Origin: Hawksworthiomyces lignivorus
Lineage: Eukaryota > Ascomycota > Sordariomycetes > Ophiostomatales > Ophiostomataceae
DNA: 64,000 bases
Assembly (NCBI GenBank): GCA_002917075.1
Contig: NTMA01000089.1
Coordinates: 1 to 64,000, forward strand
Reading direction: 5' to 3'
Shown here: positions 45,001 through 56,141 of the stretch, piece by piece
How the letters are laid out: the number at the start of each line of letters is the position of its first letter
Numbering within the stretch: the stretch's first letter is position 1
Notes under the pieces: model-generated
Database searches by the model: none
Told to the model about the DNA's origin: nothing
The model's input: only the letters and a program-made list of their open reading frames with translations
Made by a program: the position numbers and the translations under genes

Positions 45001-47254
45001 CCTTCTCCGTATGCTTCCAGACCCCAGAATCCGCAGGCAGGCACTTGCATTTTCGTCGTCGCCTCGCTGCACTAGACCGCTTATTCCTGCAGTTGCGGCG
45101 GAAGGCGGAAGGTGTCAAGCACCCATTCGTGGAAGATCTACGTAATTGGTGGTCTTACAGAAGAGGCATGCACAACGCTTGTAGTTGCCCTTACTTGTTG
45201 TCGTGCAGGCGATCCTCGTCGCACACGTACGTAGGAATGGCCTAATGACATTCGATGGAAAGGGTAATGGCGGCTGACCCAATTGGAAGGGTCTTGTCCT
45301 GATTTCTCCAGGTCTCCCTTGCCCCTTTCTCACCGGTCTGTTTCCAATTCGACCAGTCGGAAGGCGCCGCGGGGAAGAAGAATAAGCCCTCTCGTGTTTG
45401 ACGATGCTGCGGAGAGTAGAGAAGAAGCAAGTGTGTGGCAGAGACTTCCTTCTGGCATCGCCTGTGAGAGTGCGACGTTGGAAGCATAAAGCCGGCAAAT
45501 GCCCGGCGCTGGGGATGCAGTCTAACGCATCGTCTTAATAATAGCGTCTTCAAAACCTGGAGCGAGCGTAGCAGAGGGGCACTACTCGTACTCGTCAGAC
45601 ATAGTTAGCCGATGTCGTAAAAGAAAATAATCTCTCTGTAGTTATTTCCTTCAGACGTTGCTCCGTACTTCGTGCGAAATGTGTCAGGAACTTCCTGTAG
45701 CTAAGTTTGCACGACTGCGTTCCTGCTGACCGGGGCGTAATCTAAATTAGCGGCGTGGGGGTTTCGTTTGCCAGTTTCTTTGAGGTTGTGAATTGGCATA
45801 TCTGCTCGGCAAACAAAGAGTGTTACAGTAATGTAAGGCAGGATTGCCTGCACATTCTTAATTTGAGACTGCCAAGCAGAAGATATGCTCCATGTAGGAG
45901 CATACAAAAACGAGTGCGGTTTTGGCGCTTGATGGTGCATATCTTGACGGTCTGACCAGCCGTCGCCAGATGCCGTCTCTGCTCTTCCACGTGGGTGGCA
46001 GCTCTCACATTGCAACCACAAGGAGTGACGCTGCAAGAGCGGAAGGGGAAAAAAAAATTGCCCTGAAGTGCGCCTGGGAGATCGACGCTGCTGCACGATA
46101 TCGATGTTCGGGAAAAGAACTGTTGCATTCACAAGACAGCTTGACAGGTAAATACCCAGGCGCAGCATTTCAAAAACCGCCAAAATCCGAAAGCCTCGCT
46201 GTGTTATTCCACTGCGCTAGCGCCTTGCCCCACCTGCAGTGGTGTGCTGCCTTTTTCGCCCCTTCCCCCTTTCTTGCTAGCCCTCTGGCTTCTCCGCAAC
46301 ATGGGATTGGGCGGATTGCAGGAGGAGAGTAACCCCCACGTTGCCGCTCAGCTGGGAACAATCATCCAAGACAGCAAATCGAGAGCTAATAATACCTCCT
46401 CCACGTACAATCAATGCACACCGTGGTGAAATTGCAGCCGACCCTACCCTTTTGGTCTCCCTTGCTTGCCTTCTCCTCTCCCACCTTTGCCCCCCCTTCT
46501 TCCCTGGTAGGCTCTCCCCAATCCGATCGACTTGCGCATTTATGTACGATACGGTACAGAACCTGCAGAGTGTAATTTATCGACCAGCCAGTCCCTGAAA
46601 GGGGAAAAGAAGTCAAGCAGACCGCCATGTGGAAATGAGACGCAGCCGGTGTTCCATGTGCCGTATCAACGGTCGCCTTTGCCAGAGTTGAACAATGGCT
46701 GGTTGGGAGTGAGGGAGCAAGCTGCTTCCGAGTAACGCCGTTTGCTAGCACACTGAGTGTAAGAACAGTCACTTGATACACAAAACACATAAGCATGCTG
46801 GATGACGGTTGCTTCACACCAACAACGGGTCGACCTACTTAGTTGCTTTGCTAGACAATATGAACAATTAGACTAGTATCAAGCGTAGATTGCCACTAAT
46901 CCTTGTTTTACGACAACACTTCCCCTTCGTCCTACATATCTTCTAATACCACACCCTCTCTCGTCTTGGTTTTTACATGTCCGCGTATCGTCGGTTTCGC
47001 CGCCCCCTTCGCAGATCCTTCTCCGGACTCTGCCCTGTCTTCCATGCCCCAGTGACCTCTCCGTCTTCTTCCGCCGCCCTGTTTTGTTGAACGTTGCACA
47101 GAATATTTAAATCAAGGCAAGGTTCTTGAAAAAATCGTATGGGTTTTGCTGTCCGTGTTATGAAAATTTTGTTCTTGCTGTCCACCCATCCGCCTCTCGT
47201 TTGCGAACTCAAGTCCGCATTCTGATACTCCTATTAACATCACGTCGTGTGGCT
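42096..47254. other. 5-kb stretch without a supported gene
   Basis: Many 60-160 codon frames overlap on both strands between 44.6 and 46.8 kb, but none shows domain motifs, consistent splice sites or codon bias. The left half (42.1-44.1 kb) is AT-rich and the part from 44.5 to 47.2 kb is closer to 50 percent GC. Lineage-specific exons or non-coding transcripts cannot be excluded. Confidence 0.4.
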
Positions 47255-47262
47255 TATATAAA
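47255..47262 (+). promoter_or_regulatory. TATA box of the DapA-family aldolase gene
   Basis: TATATAAA lies 125 bp before the start codon at 47387. A CT-rich 5' UTR follows. Confidence 0.5.
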
Positions 47263-47386
47263 GGCCTTCTAATTTCTCACATCATTCAGCCCTCTTACTC
47301 CATTATGCATCATTTTTCTTTGTTCGCCTGTGAAATTTAGACTGCTCTCTCTTCACTGCCAGCTCTCCTCTCCTATATCCCTAACC

Positions 47387-48547
47387 ATGTCCACTTTAAA
47401 GATCAATGTTGGCTCCGGGTACACGCCCAGCGGCTCAGACACACCACCGAAGACGCCAGCAAGCATGACAGGGGCTGTGGATGCCGGAGTTTCCTTGGAA
47501 TCCCCAACTATTTTGCAAACCAACATGAGCGGGATCAGCCGGCGTCTGCCTGACGGCGTCTACGTCCCCATGCTGACCTTTTTTGATCCGGAAACGGAGG
47601 ATGTGGATTTGGTGTCAATGCAGAAGCAAGCTGTCCGTTTACAACAAGCTGGCGTGGCCGGTCTTTTGCTGCATGGCTCGAACGGCGAGGCCGCCCACCT
47701 CACACACGAAGAGCGCATACGCAACATCCAGGCCGTCGTTGACGCCGTTCGGAACAGCCGGCTCGACATAGATGCTGCCAAGCCCTTCCCGGTTCTTGCC
47801 GGCTGCGGCGCCCAGTCCGTTCGCGAGACCGTTGATCTCTGCCGCGAGGCCGCCAGCGCCGGTGCCACACACGCCCTCATTCTCCCCCCGGGCTACTACG
47901 CCTCGATCCTCGGCCGCGACCAGCTGCGCGAGTTTTTCCTGGCCGTAGCCAGGCGCAGTCCCATCCCCATTCTCATCTACAACTTCCCGGCCGCAGCGAG
48001 CGGCATCGACTTGGACAGCGACACCATCATTGCCCTCGCTGCGCACCCAAACATTGTCGGCGTCAAGCTCACCTGCGGAAACACGGGCAAGCTCGCACGG
48101 GTCGTCGCCGGCACCGCTGCCGTACGGGATGCGTCCAACCCCTTCTTTGTGGCCGGTGGCTCGGCCGATTTCATCCTGCAGGGAGCCGTGGTGGGCGCCA
48201 ATGGCACCATATCCGGCCTGGCCAACATGTCTCCGCGCGCCTGCACAGAGATCCTCGAGCTGTTTGAGCAGGGCCGGCTGAAAGAGGCCCGCGAGCTCCA
48301 AGCGGTGGTTGCCGCGGGTGACTGGCTAGCGATCCGCTACGGATTTGTTGGCGTCAAGCACGGCATGCAGCGCTTTGGCGCCCTCGGAATCAGCACAGCC
48401 GGCGACGCCCCGAGCAGTCTCCCGAGCCCGGTTCCTCGGAGGCCCTGTCAAGTGCTGTCGGACGCAGCTAAGGCTGAGTTTGACGCCGGCACGGATGCAC
48501 TCCTAAAGGTAGAACAGGAGCTGTCAAGCAGAGCGCAACACGCTTGA
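47387..48547 (+). CDS. DapA-family aldolase (dihydrodipicolinate synthase / 4-hydroxy-2-oxoglutarate aldolase-like)
   Basis: This is a single exon; the start at 47387 (MSTLKINVGSG) gives 386 residues. The earlier in-frame Met at 47330 falls in the CT-rich leader. A disordered N-terminal 50 residues precede the TIM barrel. HGSNGEAAHLTHEER is the GxxGE substrate loop. The catalytic Tyr is in LIYNFP (residue 198) and the Schiff-base Lys in GVKLTCGNT (residue 227). GGSADFILQG lies late in the barrel. The family cleaves or forms 2-oxo acids using pyruvate. Filamentous fungi make lysine by the aminoadipate route, so a catabolic role such as hydroxyproline or sugar-acid breakdown is likelier than lysine synthesis. 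The substrate is not fixed by the sequence. Confidence 0.9.
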   Translation: MSTLKINVGSGYTPSGSDTPPKTPASMTGAVDAGVSLESPTILQTNMSGISRRLPDGVYVPMLTFFDPETEDVDLVSMQKQAVRLQQAGVAGLLLHGSNGEAAHLTHEERIRNIQAVVDAVRNSRLDIDAAKPFPVLAGCGAQSVRETVDLCREAASAGATHALILPPGYYASILGRDQLREFFLAVARRSPIPILIYNFPAAASGIDLDSDTIIALAAHPNIVGVKLTCGNTGKLARVVAGTAAVRDASNPFFVAGGSADFILQGAVVGANGTISGLANMSPRACTEILELFEQGRLKEARELQAVVAAGDWLAIRYGFVGVKHGMQRFGALGISTAGDAPSSLPSPVPRRPCQVLSDAAKAEFDAGTDALLKVEQELSSRAQHA

Positions 48548-50447
48548 TTATATATGGTCGTCATGAAATAAGTACGAAAGTTTGTCTATGCTAAAAGGAA
48601 AAACCAGATTGTCTAAGGTTCTCAAAGAAAAAAAAATTCCACGAAGGGAAAAAATCATTCACATTTTTATTTTCAATTTCTTTACTCGGCTCAACTTTCT
48701 CAATTTTCCCATGTGCTAGATGGATTTAAAAAAAAACCTCTCTAGATTAGAAGGAGAGCCCGCAAGGGCAGAAGAGAAAGAATACAAGTTGGTTTGCAAG
48801 ATGTCGATGCGCTTGTCCACGGCCCATTCGGTGCATTTTGACAGTGACCTGTAACATTCTTCAGTTCTTGGATACCACCAAACCTCAATGATTCGTTACT
48901 TTGGAGCCTACTCAGGAAGTTACAATGTAATATTTCCATTAACATATTGTCAGGCGTGTTTTGCTATTCTTTCCTCATTTGATCTTTCCCCAGCAACCGC
49001 GGCAAGAGAACCACACTCGGCATTTCTACCATCCGCAAATACTAGATGGTTCCTTCTTGAATAGGAATATTTGGCTGTGGCTCTTTGGTTCCTTCCAGAT
49101 TATTGCACAATACGATTAGGAATCACTTCTAACTTCTTCCTATTTCTACTTCCTCTTTCCATCTCTATTCAGAAGAATAAGCCTATCTTTTAGTCTTTCA
49201 CTACTCTTCTCTTGCTTCACGTTTTCTACCTCCTTCTTCTTTCAATTTCTCGTCTTCATAAAATATCTGCTTTCGAGTGGATGGAAGAGCCAGACCACGG
49301 TCTGACCGATATAAGAGACTAGTATGTGTTTACTGACAGGAATTTCAATTCAAATCTCGTATAACTCAAACTGTCGTGCTCTTTCTCCCTCTCTTATCCT
49401 TTCCTTACGCATACTACATAATCTGCTTTCTCATTTCTACCTTATGTCTGACAATCACTTTGATCGTCAGACAAACGGACCTCTGTTATTTTCTCTTCGT
49501 TCGATTTGCTTGCTCTCGTAATCACTGCACGTTGTCACTGATCTCACCCATACACCGCCCTCAACAGGTACCTCGTCATCAGACGGCACATGAGTATCCT
49601 GCGATTTTTCTCTCATTGTGAGTTCACAATCTCTTCCGTCAGATTAGTAATTCGAGGGTCTTTCACAATCTCTCTTCAAAATCAACCATCGAGAACGGGG
49701 AAAGATAAGAATTGTTACAGCTAAGAAACTGCTTCAGTTGAATATTTTCTTCTCTGGCTGATCCAATATCCAAAGAGATTTTCCAATTTGCTCCAACTAA
49801 GCGCTTCTACTTGTCGCATACTCAGTCAAGGTAGGCTTCATCTCTCTTTATGTGTGCGATCTCTGTTTCAATTTTATACTCCATGTCTGCATTTCAGAGA
49901 AAGAACCAAGCATCTCTAGAGCCATCATCCATTCATTTTCATCTTCGCTGCAATGTCTACTTAGAATTTTGTTCTTTCGTCACATGTATGCATTTTAAAC
50001 ACACAATAACCGCACTGCTCCATCTTTCTAAATCTCCAGCGCTAGCTCTTGAGATTCACGAGCTCTGAATTTACCTATTTCTTTGTTAGGATGATTATCG
50101 GCTTCTTTTCCCCAGCTTCTGACTGCACGCTCTTCCTCTCTGCCCAACCAAGAAACCCAATGTATACAATATCGCAACTAGCAATAGTTTCATCTCTATC
50201 GCTAACGTTAAATCCTACGAATTTGAGCCAGGGGAAATAGGACATCGAGTTCTGAGTTGATTTCATCCCTTACCGGAAGTCACTTGTCTGTTTCCTACTA
50301 CATCCTGCTTTTTCACACCTCGGACACTCAACAGCTAGAATATGTATGTACATCTTTACAAATCGATTATTTCTCGTATGCCATCACTCAATAGTACGCT
50401 AATTATATTTTTGTTAAGAAGTTGCGATAAAAGCTGCTAATTTAAAT
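48548..50447. other. Intergenic with long pyrimidine-rich tracts
   Basis: From about 48960 to 49900 the plus strand is strikingly CT-rich, as in long fungal 5' leaders. It probably belongs to the promoter or 5' UTR, possibly with introns, of the gene starting at 50448. No coding frame is supported. Confidence 0.45.
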
Positions 50448-52415
50448 ATGCCGCGGACACAACCTGCCCATACAGGGGCTCCGCCACCAACGGAAGACTC
50501 TCGTCTGCGACATATCGAGCATCTCGAGTCAGAGTTGCGCCGTATTAAGGATCACTTTACTTCTCTTACTATTAGCAATGCTAGTCAACTCCTGGTTATT
50601 TCACAAATCTATAACATTGCCGCTCTATCTGGATCTCACTCCCCTACAGTTTGTGCCATCAGAAAGCTCATTGAAGAAAACAATGAAAAAGTGAACACGG
50701 CGGCGTCGCCACTTAATTCCACATTCCCAACAGCTTCAAATGGTGCCATTACACCCCCGGCCACGACAGACTCTGCATCGTCCGGGGGAGCCAATTTCGA
50801 TGCCTACACGGACGAAGACGATGGAAACCAAAACAGGCACAACAATGGTAATCCTAGGAACCAAATACTTATTGATGTAGACAACGGTGTTAGTGAAAGT
50901 CGAAACAAAAACATGGACCAGAATTTCAACGCTCTTGAAGGGGAAAAAGAAGAGAGTCTAGACGATCGTTGGCATATATTTTCTCTTGAAGAGGAGTTAG
51001 AGGGGATCGCAGATGCTCCGGCTAAAGAGCGTCCAGCAATGCGAATTAAACTGAAAGAAAAAGACGACGCCAGGAAAAAGATGATGCAGCAAACCGCAGA
51101 TGAGAAGCGTAAAATTGCAGAGCGAGAGGGTTTGCAGATGAAGAAAACCATGCCAAAACTTCTTCATTTACAGCCGGCTGCAGATATTCGTCAAACTGTG
51201 CGCCAAAGTAGTGAGGCCGAGTCGGATATGCAAGAAAGTTCAGAAAGTGGTCACAATGACGATGATGGTGAGACAGAAATGCAGCATTTTGACAATTCTC
51301 GTCAGCCGCCTGACCGTGTCACAGAGGCCAGCTCTACATCTGAGATTATTAGCATTGGGGCCACATCCCCTAAAAATACTGATCCCTATGGTGTCATGTT
51401 TGACCCATCAGATCTTGATCCTGTGGCGGCTACAAAAATCAGTGGCACTTTGAAAAATAGTGATACTCGGCGATCAGTTCTTATACAAAACATACCACGA
51501 GACTTCACTATTCATAACCTTCTCGCTTACGTTCGCGGTGGTACAGTTGTCACTGCAAGGCTCATTCCTTGCCCGTTGACTGTCGGACCAGGACAGACGG
51601 CCCTGATCACCTTTAAGACAGCACAGGAGGCAAGCGCCTGCTGTCACACAACCGGAAAATTATTTGCTAATAGAGAAACCAAAAGGGCCGCTGATTCTGA
51701 GGCTATGGCCAATGTCGAGATTTCTCTCTTGCAGACACCTACGTATCCAACCAGGGAAGCAATCCCCTCTCCCGGAAGCGAAATTGCCAGTTTGTCGAAA
51801 TTTCAAAATCCAACTCGCTGCATTGAAATTGATGGGTTTCCTCGGCAATATATCAACGAGCTTTGTATCGAGCTACGTTTGGACATCAGACACTTCCCAG
51901 CCAAATTACAGGCACTGGAAGAAATGTGGTTCCAGGGGGATACATTGCATATCAATTACACCAGCATTCAAGAAGCCGTCAAAGCATATCGCATTGTTAA
52001 CTACTTTTATTATGGAAAATTCAGTGAACGAACGCACTTTGGTGTGGACCCATGTGCTCTAGATCAAACACATCCTCTTGCTATAGGTCAAGGCAGACCG
52101 AGGCTGGCTAGCAATGGATGCATGCGTCTTAAGACTCTGTTAGAGACGGTTGGTCTAGCAGCGTATTCACGCAGCCAGACAATTGGAATGTATGGAAGAA
52201 ACAAAGATACAATTTCTAGCCCACTCCAATGCAGCAACAGTGACCGCCGGGCGGCTGACGTACCGGTAGTTTGTGATGAGAAGCAACACCAAGAAGATAA
52301 TATTCTCATCGACATTTCTAGCGTTGATGACAGAGAACTGAGGCCTCAATTAGCACAGACGGAATCTACGGCTACTTCTATTGCGTGGTTGCTTCTCGGT
52401 CAGACTGTCGACTGA
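50448..52415 (+). CDS. RRM-like fungal protein, 655 residues
   Basis: This single-exon gene begins MPRTQPAHTGAPPPTEDSRL. An N-terminal helical segment (about 20-85) is followed by low-complexity sequence. A charged coiled-coil candidate follows (about 185-240, AKERPAMRIKLKEKDDARKK). An RRM-like fold starts at about 341: SVLIQNIP as RNP2-like, VRGGTVVTARLIPC, then TALITFKTAQEASACC as a degenerate RNP1. A second, poorer RRM-like part (about 450-530, RCIEIDGFP...) follows. Related fungal proteins have unknown roles in RNA binding. The start is the first ATG after stops in frame. Confidence 0.75.
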   Translation: MPRTQPAHTGAPPPTEDSRLRHIEHLESELRRIKDHFTSLTISNASQLLVISQIYNIAALSGSHSPTVCAIRKLIEENNEKVNTAASPLNSTFPTASNGAITPPATTDSASSGGANFDAYTDEDDGNQNRHNNGNPRNQILIDVDNGVSESRNKNMDQNFNALEGEKEESLDDRWHIFSLEEELEGIADAPAKERPAMRIKLKEKDDARKKMMQQTADEKRKIAEREGLQMKKTMPKLLHLQPAADIRQTVRQSSEAESDMQESSESGHNDDDGETEMQHFDNSRQPPDRVTEASSTSEIISIGATSPKNTDPYGVMFDPSDLDPVAATKISGTLKNSDTRRSVLIQNIPRDFTIHNLLAYVRGGTVVTARLIPCPLTVGPGQTALITFKTAQEASACCHTTGKLFANRETKRAADSEAMANVEISLLQTPTYPTREAIPSPGSEIASLSKFQNPTRCIEIDGFPRQYINELCIELRLDIRHFPAKLQALEEMWFQGDTLHINYTSIQEAVKAYRIVNYFYYGKFSERTHFGVDPCALDQTHPLAIGQGRPRLASNGCMRLKTLLETVGLAAYSRSQTIGMYGRNKDTISSPLQCSNSDRRAADVPVVCDEKQHQEDNILIDISSVDDRELRPQLAQTESTATSIAWLLLGQTVD

Positions 52416-53458
52416 TAAGTTTGGGTCGATCGTGATAGGTTTGTTTGATTTCAGCAGTAGGCTTGTGGAAAAGAAATACTCTTCCCAACCGAATCGTCGT
52501 AAGATGGTAATGGGTAGCATTAACTCAATAATTGAATTTTGCAAAAGCTTATTCCTTAAGGAACTATGATATAATACAATGTCATAGAAAATGTTTTCGC
52601 CCCGTGAATTATCTTGGCGTCTCTCTAAAGCTAAAAGATTCTCAGTCCACCCAGGCTTGCCATATACGCACTTCATTCTCTAGAAATGTAATGTTATGAA
52701 GCCTACAGAACAAAACACAATTTATGGCAACTCTTCCTCGAGATTTAGATTCACGTCTCTCTCAGTCCCTAAGTATGCATAGTTGTACACATTAATGCCA
52801 GAGTCGAATTCTAAGTGTTGGCGTACAATTGAAGATGTGATCTAACGCGATCTGGCAAATTTGATATGATAACGACTTTTGATAACTATGTATATTCGGG
52901 GAAAACCTTATCAAAACAGGTGAGAAAGTAGCGACTGGTAGAAAACTTGAAGCCCTGTAAAATGGATAGAGTCACGATGTTTATGATGTTTGGAGGGCAT
53001 TATGTAATAACTTATATGTCACGGAGCACTTCAAATAAAATTTACGAGATTTCTCTGGGCGAAGGATATCGTTGTGATAACGAATACAGTGCGGCAAGCT
53101 ACGAGTTGAAGCACTGTTATTCTCCTTGAACCTTGGGCTAGAACGGCTCGGGCCCGATCCGACCTCTTAGGCCGAAACTATTCACTGCCTTCCTCATTGC
53201 CCTCATTTCTTCACACATTGAGTAATGGTAGCGACGATCAGAGTATTTTGCCCCTAGGAACCATTCGAGCTAGTCGTGTGCCTTAATTTGTTTTATTTTA
53301 AACAGATTCATGTTTGCAAATCTAAGCTTGCATTTTAACAATCAGCAAACAAAAGTGTTCCTCTTCTCTACACCGAGTGCTTACAAGTTTCTGCTTCTCT
53401 TCTAGGCCGTCTAAGACAGCTCGAAAGGCGAAAAGCAAACTGGTAGTTTCGTGTAACC
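52416..53458. other. Intergenic, no supported gene
   Basis: AT-rich, with no recognised frame. The final 120 bases are CT-rich, upstream of the nucleoside hydrolase start. Confidence 0.5.
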
Positions 53459-54448
53459 ATGACAGAACCGATAACGAAGAAGAATGTCTGGATCGATTGC
53501 GACGTCGGCTCTGACGATGTTTTCGCAATCGTCATGGGAATTTGTTCCCCTGAAATAAACATGCTCGGCATTAGCTCTTGCTTCGGTAATTCAGGGCTTG
53601 AAAACACGACACAGAACACCCTTCGCCTCTTAACGGCAATGGGTAACACTTCCGTCCCCGTGTACAAGGGTCTCGCTAAGCCGTTTATTGTCAGCCGAAA
53701 GCCGATGTCTAGCCCCGGAATACATGGCAGCAGCGGTCTCGGCGGCACAAAACTGCTCCCAGAGGCAACACGACAAAACGAACCGACCCATGCAGTTATG
53801 GCTATGGCAGAGACGTTCGGCAAAATGGAGGACGAATCTGTCTACCTATGCGTCACAGGGCCAATGACCAACATAGCTTTCCTATTCTGCCTGTTTCCAG
53901 ACATTACCAAGAAAATCAAGCAGCTGGTCATCATGGGAGGCGCCATTGGCCTGGCAGGGCCAACGCCAACGTCCGAGATGAACATTGTCTCCGATCCCGA
54001 AGCAGCTGAAACTGTTTTCCAGAACCCAGGGCTGTGTGGGAAGATCGTTTTGATTCCCCTCGAGACCACGCACACCGCAATCGCTACCAAGGAAGTGCTG
54101 GCCCGATTCAACAAAGACGCGTCTACGTTCCGGAAGATGCTCCACGACCTTCTTTCTCACTTCGCTGCCGGATATGACAGCCTTCTGGGCTTTATCGACG
54201 GCCCGCCGCTGCACGATCCACTAACCGTCTTCTACGTCATGCATCCAGAGGCATTTGTGACTAAGCTGATGCATGTCACCGTCGTCCTTGGGGGAAAGGC
54301 AGATGGCAAGACGATTTGTGACGTCAAGAACAGCATGCCCGACGAGCCAAAAAATGTTCACCTCTCAATGAAGACCAACCCTCCAGCATTCTGGGACAAG
54401 ATGATCGAGGCCATCAACCGAGCAGCAGAGGAGAGTCCAATGAAGTGA
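53459..54448 (+). CDS. Inosine-uridine-preferring nucleoside hydrolase (URH1-like)
   Basis: This single exon encodes 329 residues. The enzyme splits N-glycosidic bonds of ribonucleosides to give ribose and a free base, in nucleoside salvage and catabolism. The calcium/ribose-binding motif DxDxxxDD is DCDVGSDD (D13, D15, D19, D20). MGGAIGLAG follows in the middle, and the late HD motif is in DGPPLHDPLTVFYV. The second motif position has Val instead of the usual Pro and Ser instead of the usual His/Ile, a mild departure. There is no signal peptide, so it is cytosolic. Downstream genes are decayed. Confidence 0.92.
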   Translation: MTEPITKKNVWIDCDVGSDDVFAIVMGICSPEINMLGISSCFGNSGLENTTQNTLRLLTAMGNTSVPVYKGLAKPFIVSRKPMSSPGIHGSSGLGGTKLLPEATRQNEPTHAVMAMAETFGKMEDESVYLCVTGPMTNIAFLFCLFPDITKKIKQLVIMGGAIGLAGPTPTSEMNIVSDPEAAETVFQNPGLCGKIVLIPLETTHTAIATKEVLARFNKDASTFRKMLHDLLSHFAAGYDSLLGFIDGPPLHDPLTVFYVMHPEAFVTKLMHVTVVLGGKADGKTICDVKNSMPDEPKNVHLSMKTNPPAFWDKMIEAINRAAEESPMK

Positions 54449-54687
54449 GGTCATATATAGCCGTAACAGAAAGTGTAAAGCTATTATATTACGGCTTAAA
54501 GGCGGAAGGCGCTGTTCTGGCTGCCGTTTTCAGTAGGCGTGTACCACCATTTTTGGCGTCCTCTGCAGTGAGGGCTTAGTAGGTGTTTATACCCTGTTAA
54601 ATGCACAATATTAATATATATCTACAAGTGCCACCTCAACATTCTCCGTTCTACAGCAGCGTTTGACAGTTGTTGCGTGTGTACTTT

Positions 54688-54825
54688 TTCCCTACACGTG
54701 AGGCACCACAATTTAGCACAGGGCTCATCGTGCTTTCTACATTTGCTGCCGGCATCATTCTATCTGCTCTGCTGGGACTCGTACTCCGGAGGCTCAACAA
54801 AGCGGCAGAAGAGGCTGAGGAGTGA
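54688..54825 (+). pseudogene. C-terminal remnant of an MFS (allantoate-permease-type) transporter
   Basis: A short open stretch reads PTREAPQFSTGLIVLST, then a hydrophobic helix (AAGIILSALLGLVL), then a RRLNKAAEEAEE tail and a stop. This matches the last helix and tail of DAL5-type MFS carriers (EAP..xTG...LRxLxxR.N). No upstream exons are recognisable, so it is a remnant. Confidence 0.4.
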
Positions 54826-55176
54826 GATGGAATTACTCGGTACAAGTATATGTGGTGAGATTGAAGTTTTATTGGTTGCCATCATCTCAAAGTTGACGGG
54901 AAGGGATAAGTCTTGACGGAAAAATACTGGAACAACACTACAGCCAAGCTTTACAAACAGGGGTTTTTTTTTTATATGACTACAGCTTTCCAGTTAGTTT
55001 TCAACTATTTTTCTTATCAAGTTTAGTGTTGTTTCTATTTGATGGGTGTTTTGAAGTATGGCAAATCCGTTTAGCGGGCTTGCCAACACCTTCTCCCCTC
55101 CCCCGAGGGACCTGAAGACGTGCAGTCATCAGCAAAGCACTTAAATCTGATGCGCAAGACAGGGGAAATATGGATA

Positions 55177-55692
55177 CTAACTGCTGAAGCAAAATTTCCG
55201 CCGCTGTTTTCCATAGTATGCACGACTCAGACTCCCTAAGCCGAACAGTTCACCAATGGGCAGGGCCCCATCCAGCCACCAACGATTCATGCAATTAATA
55301 CTCTGTGTTCTAACATGGCCATGCCGCTAGGCTTGGATGGCCACATGCAATAGCCGTAAAGCCCTTGTTCTAGATTTAGTGTATTGTTGTCTTTGATAAC
55401 TCTGGGTAAATGGCTGGTGGATTTGTTAATGCTGTGAGATCTTGGTACTGCTTCTTAGTTAGGCCCTTGTAGGCTCGAACCTGTCCTGTGTGGACAAAGA
55501 GAATGTTACCTTGCTGGAAAGCAGTTCCTTGGTCGGTGACGACCGATTTTAGTACGGAGTATACATCAACTGCAATCGCCGTGGCCCTAAATTAGGCTGG
55601 AGACAAGCCATGAGCCTCAACCTACCCAGTAGAGTCAAGCAACCCTCCATGTCTCATAATATTACGATTGTTGACCTCTGCTAAGAGATTCC
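55177..55692 (-). pseudogene. Cyclase-family (kynurenine-formamidase-like) pseudogene
   Basis: After an intron-like acceptor (ATTACAG, ending 55693), the minus strand reads NLLAEVNNRNIMRHGGLLDS. It continues with VVTDQGTAFQQGNILFVHTG, QVRAYKGLTKKQYQDL and NPPAIYPELSKTT, then NKGFTAIACGHPSLAAWP and LDGALPIGELFGLGSLS. This is the order of the PF04199 cyclase family (HGG...LLDY, FQxGDILxIRTG, GFAAVA.D...AWP, G.PIGELxDLE). At least four in-frame stops (including TAG after LLDSTG, 55376-55378 and 55177-55179) and one frame change interrupt it. An upstream intron (GTGAGTAAC...TTACAG) is still visible. Confidence 0.6.
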
Positions 55693-55853
55693 CTGTAATA
55701 GTACTATTAAAAGCATTTTAATAGAAAAATATAGTCTTATACTTCAGTTACTCACCCTATATACCAACAGTATTTGTAGGGGTTTAGGCATACCTAAGAA
55801 GAGACAGGGATTCCTGCAATCCTATGCGAAACATGCTACCCTTCCAATATTGA

Positions 55854-56141
55854 TCATACCGCTCCGGCTTTTGCAGGTGTCCAAGATGAATCCCACGGCC
55901 AAATATTCCAGCCAATCTTCTCACCAGCTGCTACAGGCAACCCTGTATAAATAGTGCTGCGATGTGGAGTTCCGTTGGGATGGAAGTTCTCCTAGAACAT
56001 GGTAGAACTAGCGTTAGGCCTAAACGTTACGTCAGGATAGCTATCAACATCATCGTCACATTCACAAACCTCGCACCATCTCTCATCCTGTGGTGTCGCA
56101 ATGTATGGAAAATTTGTCCCTCCTTTAGTGCATCCGTGCGG
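55854..56141 (-). pseudogene. 2OG-Fe(II) oxygenase (prolyl-4-hydroxylase-like) pseudogene
   Basis: The frame reads GCTKGGTNFPYIATPQDERW and CEVCECDDD, then VTFRPNASSTMF, then a TAG (55992-55994) and ENFHPNGTPHRSTIYTGLPV, then GEKIGWNIWPWDSSW. This is the C-terminal half of the P4H-type dioxygenase domain. It includes the GGGTNFP region, a WEN-H-DG segment whose Trp codon is now TAG, and the HAGLPV...GxKIGxNIW end. The N-terminal half with the first metal His is not recognisable, although broken frames continue up to about 56560. The TAG in place of TGG is a G-to-A change on the coding strand, as in RIP-type decay. Confidence 0.55.

Noticed and set aside
44645..46817. Dense set of overlapping ORFs up to 160 codons
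   Set aside because: Present equally on both strands without motifs; consistent with near-50 percent GC noise.
47560..48301. Minus-strand frames of 89-220 codons in the aldolase gene
   Set aside because: Shadows of a GC-rich coding exon with clear DapA motifs on the plus strand.
55468..55482. Box-B-like GGTTCGAGCC on the minus strand
   Set aside because: It lies inside the cyclase pseudogene reading frame and no cloverleaf can be made.
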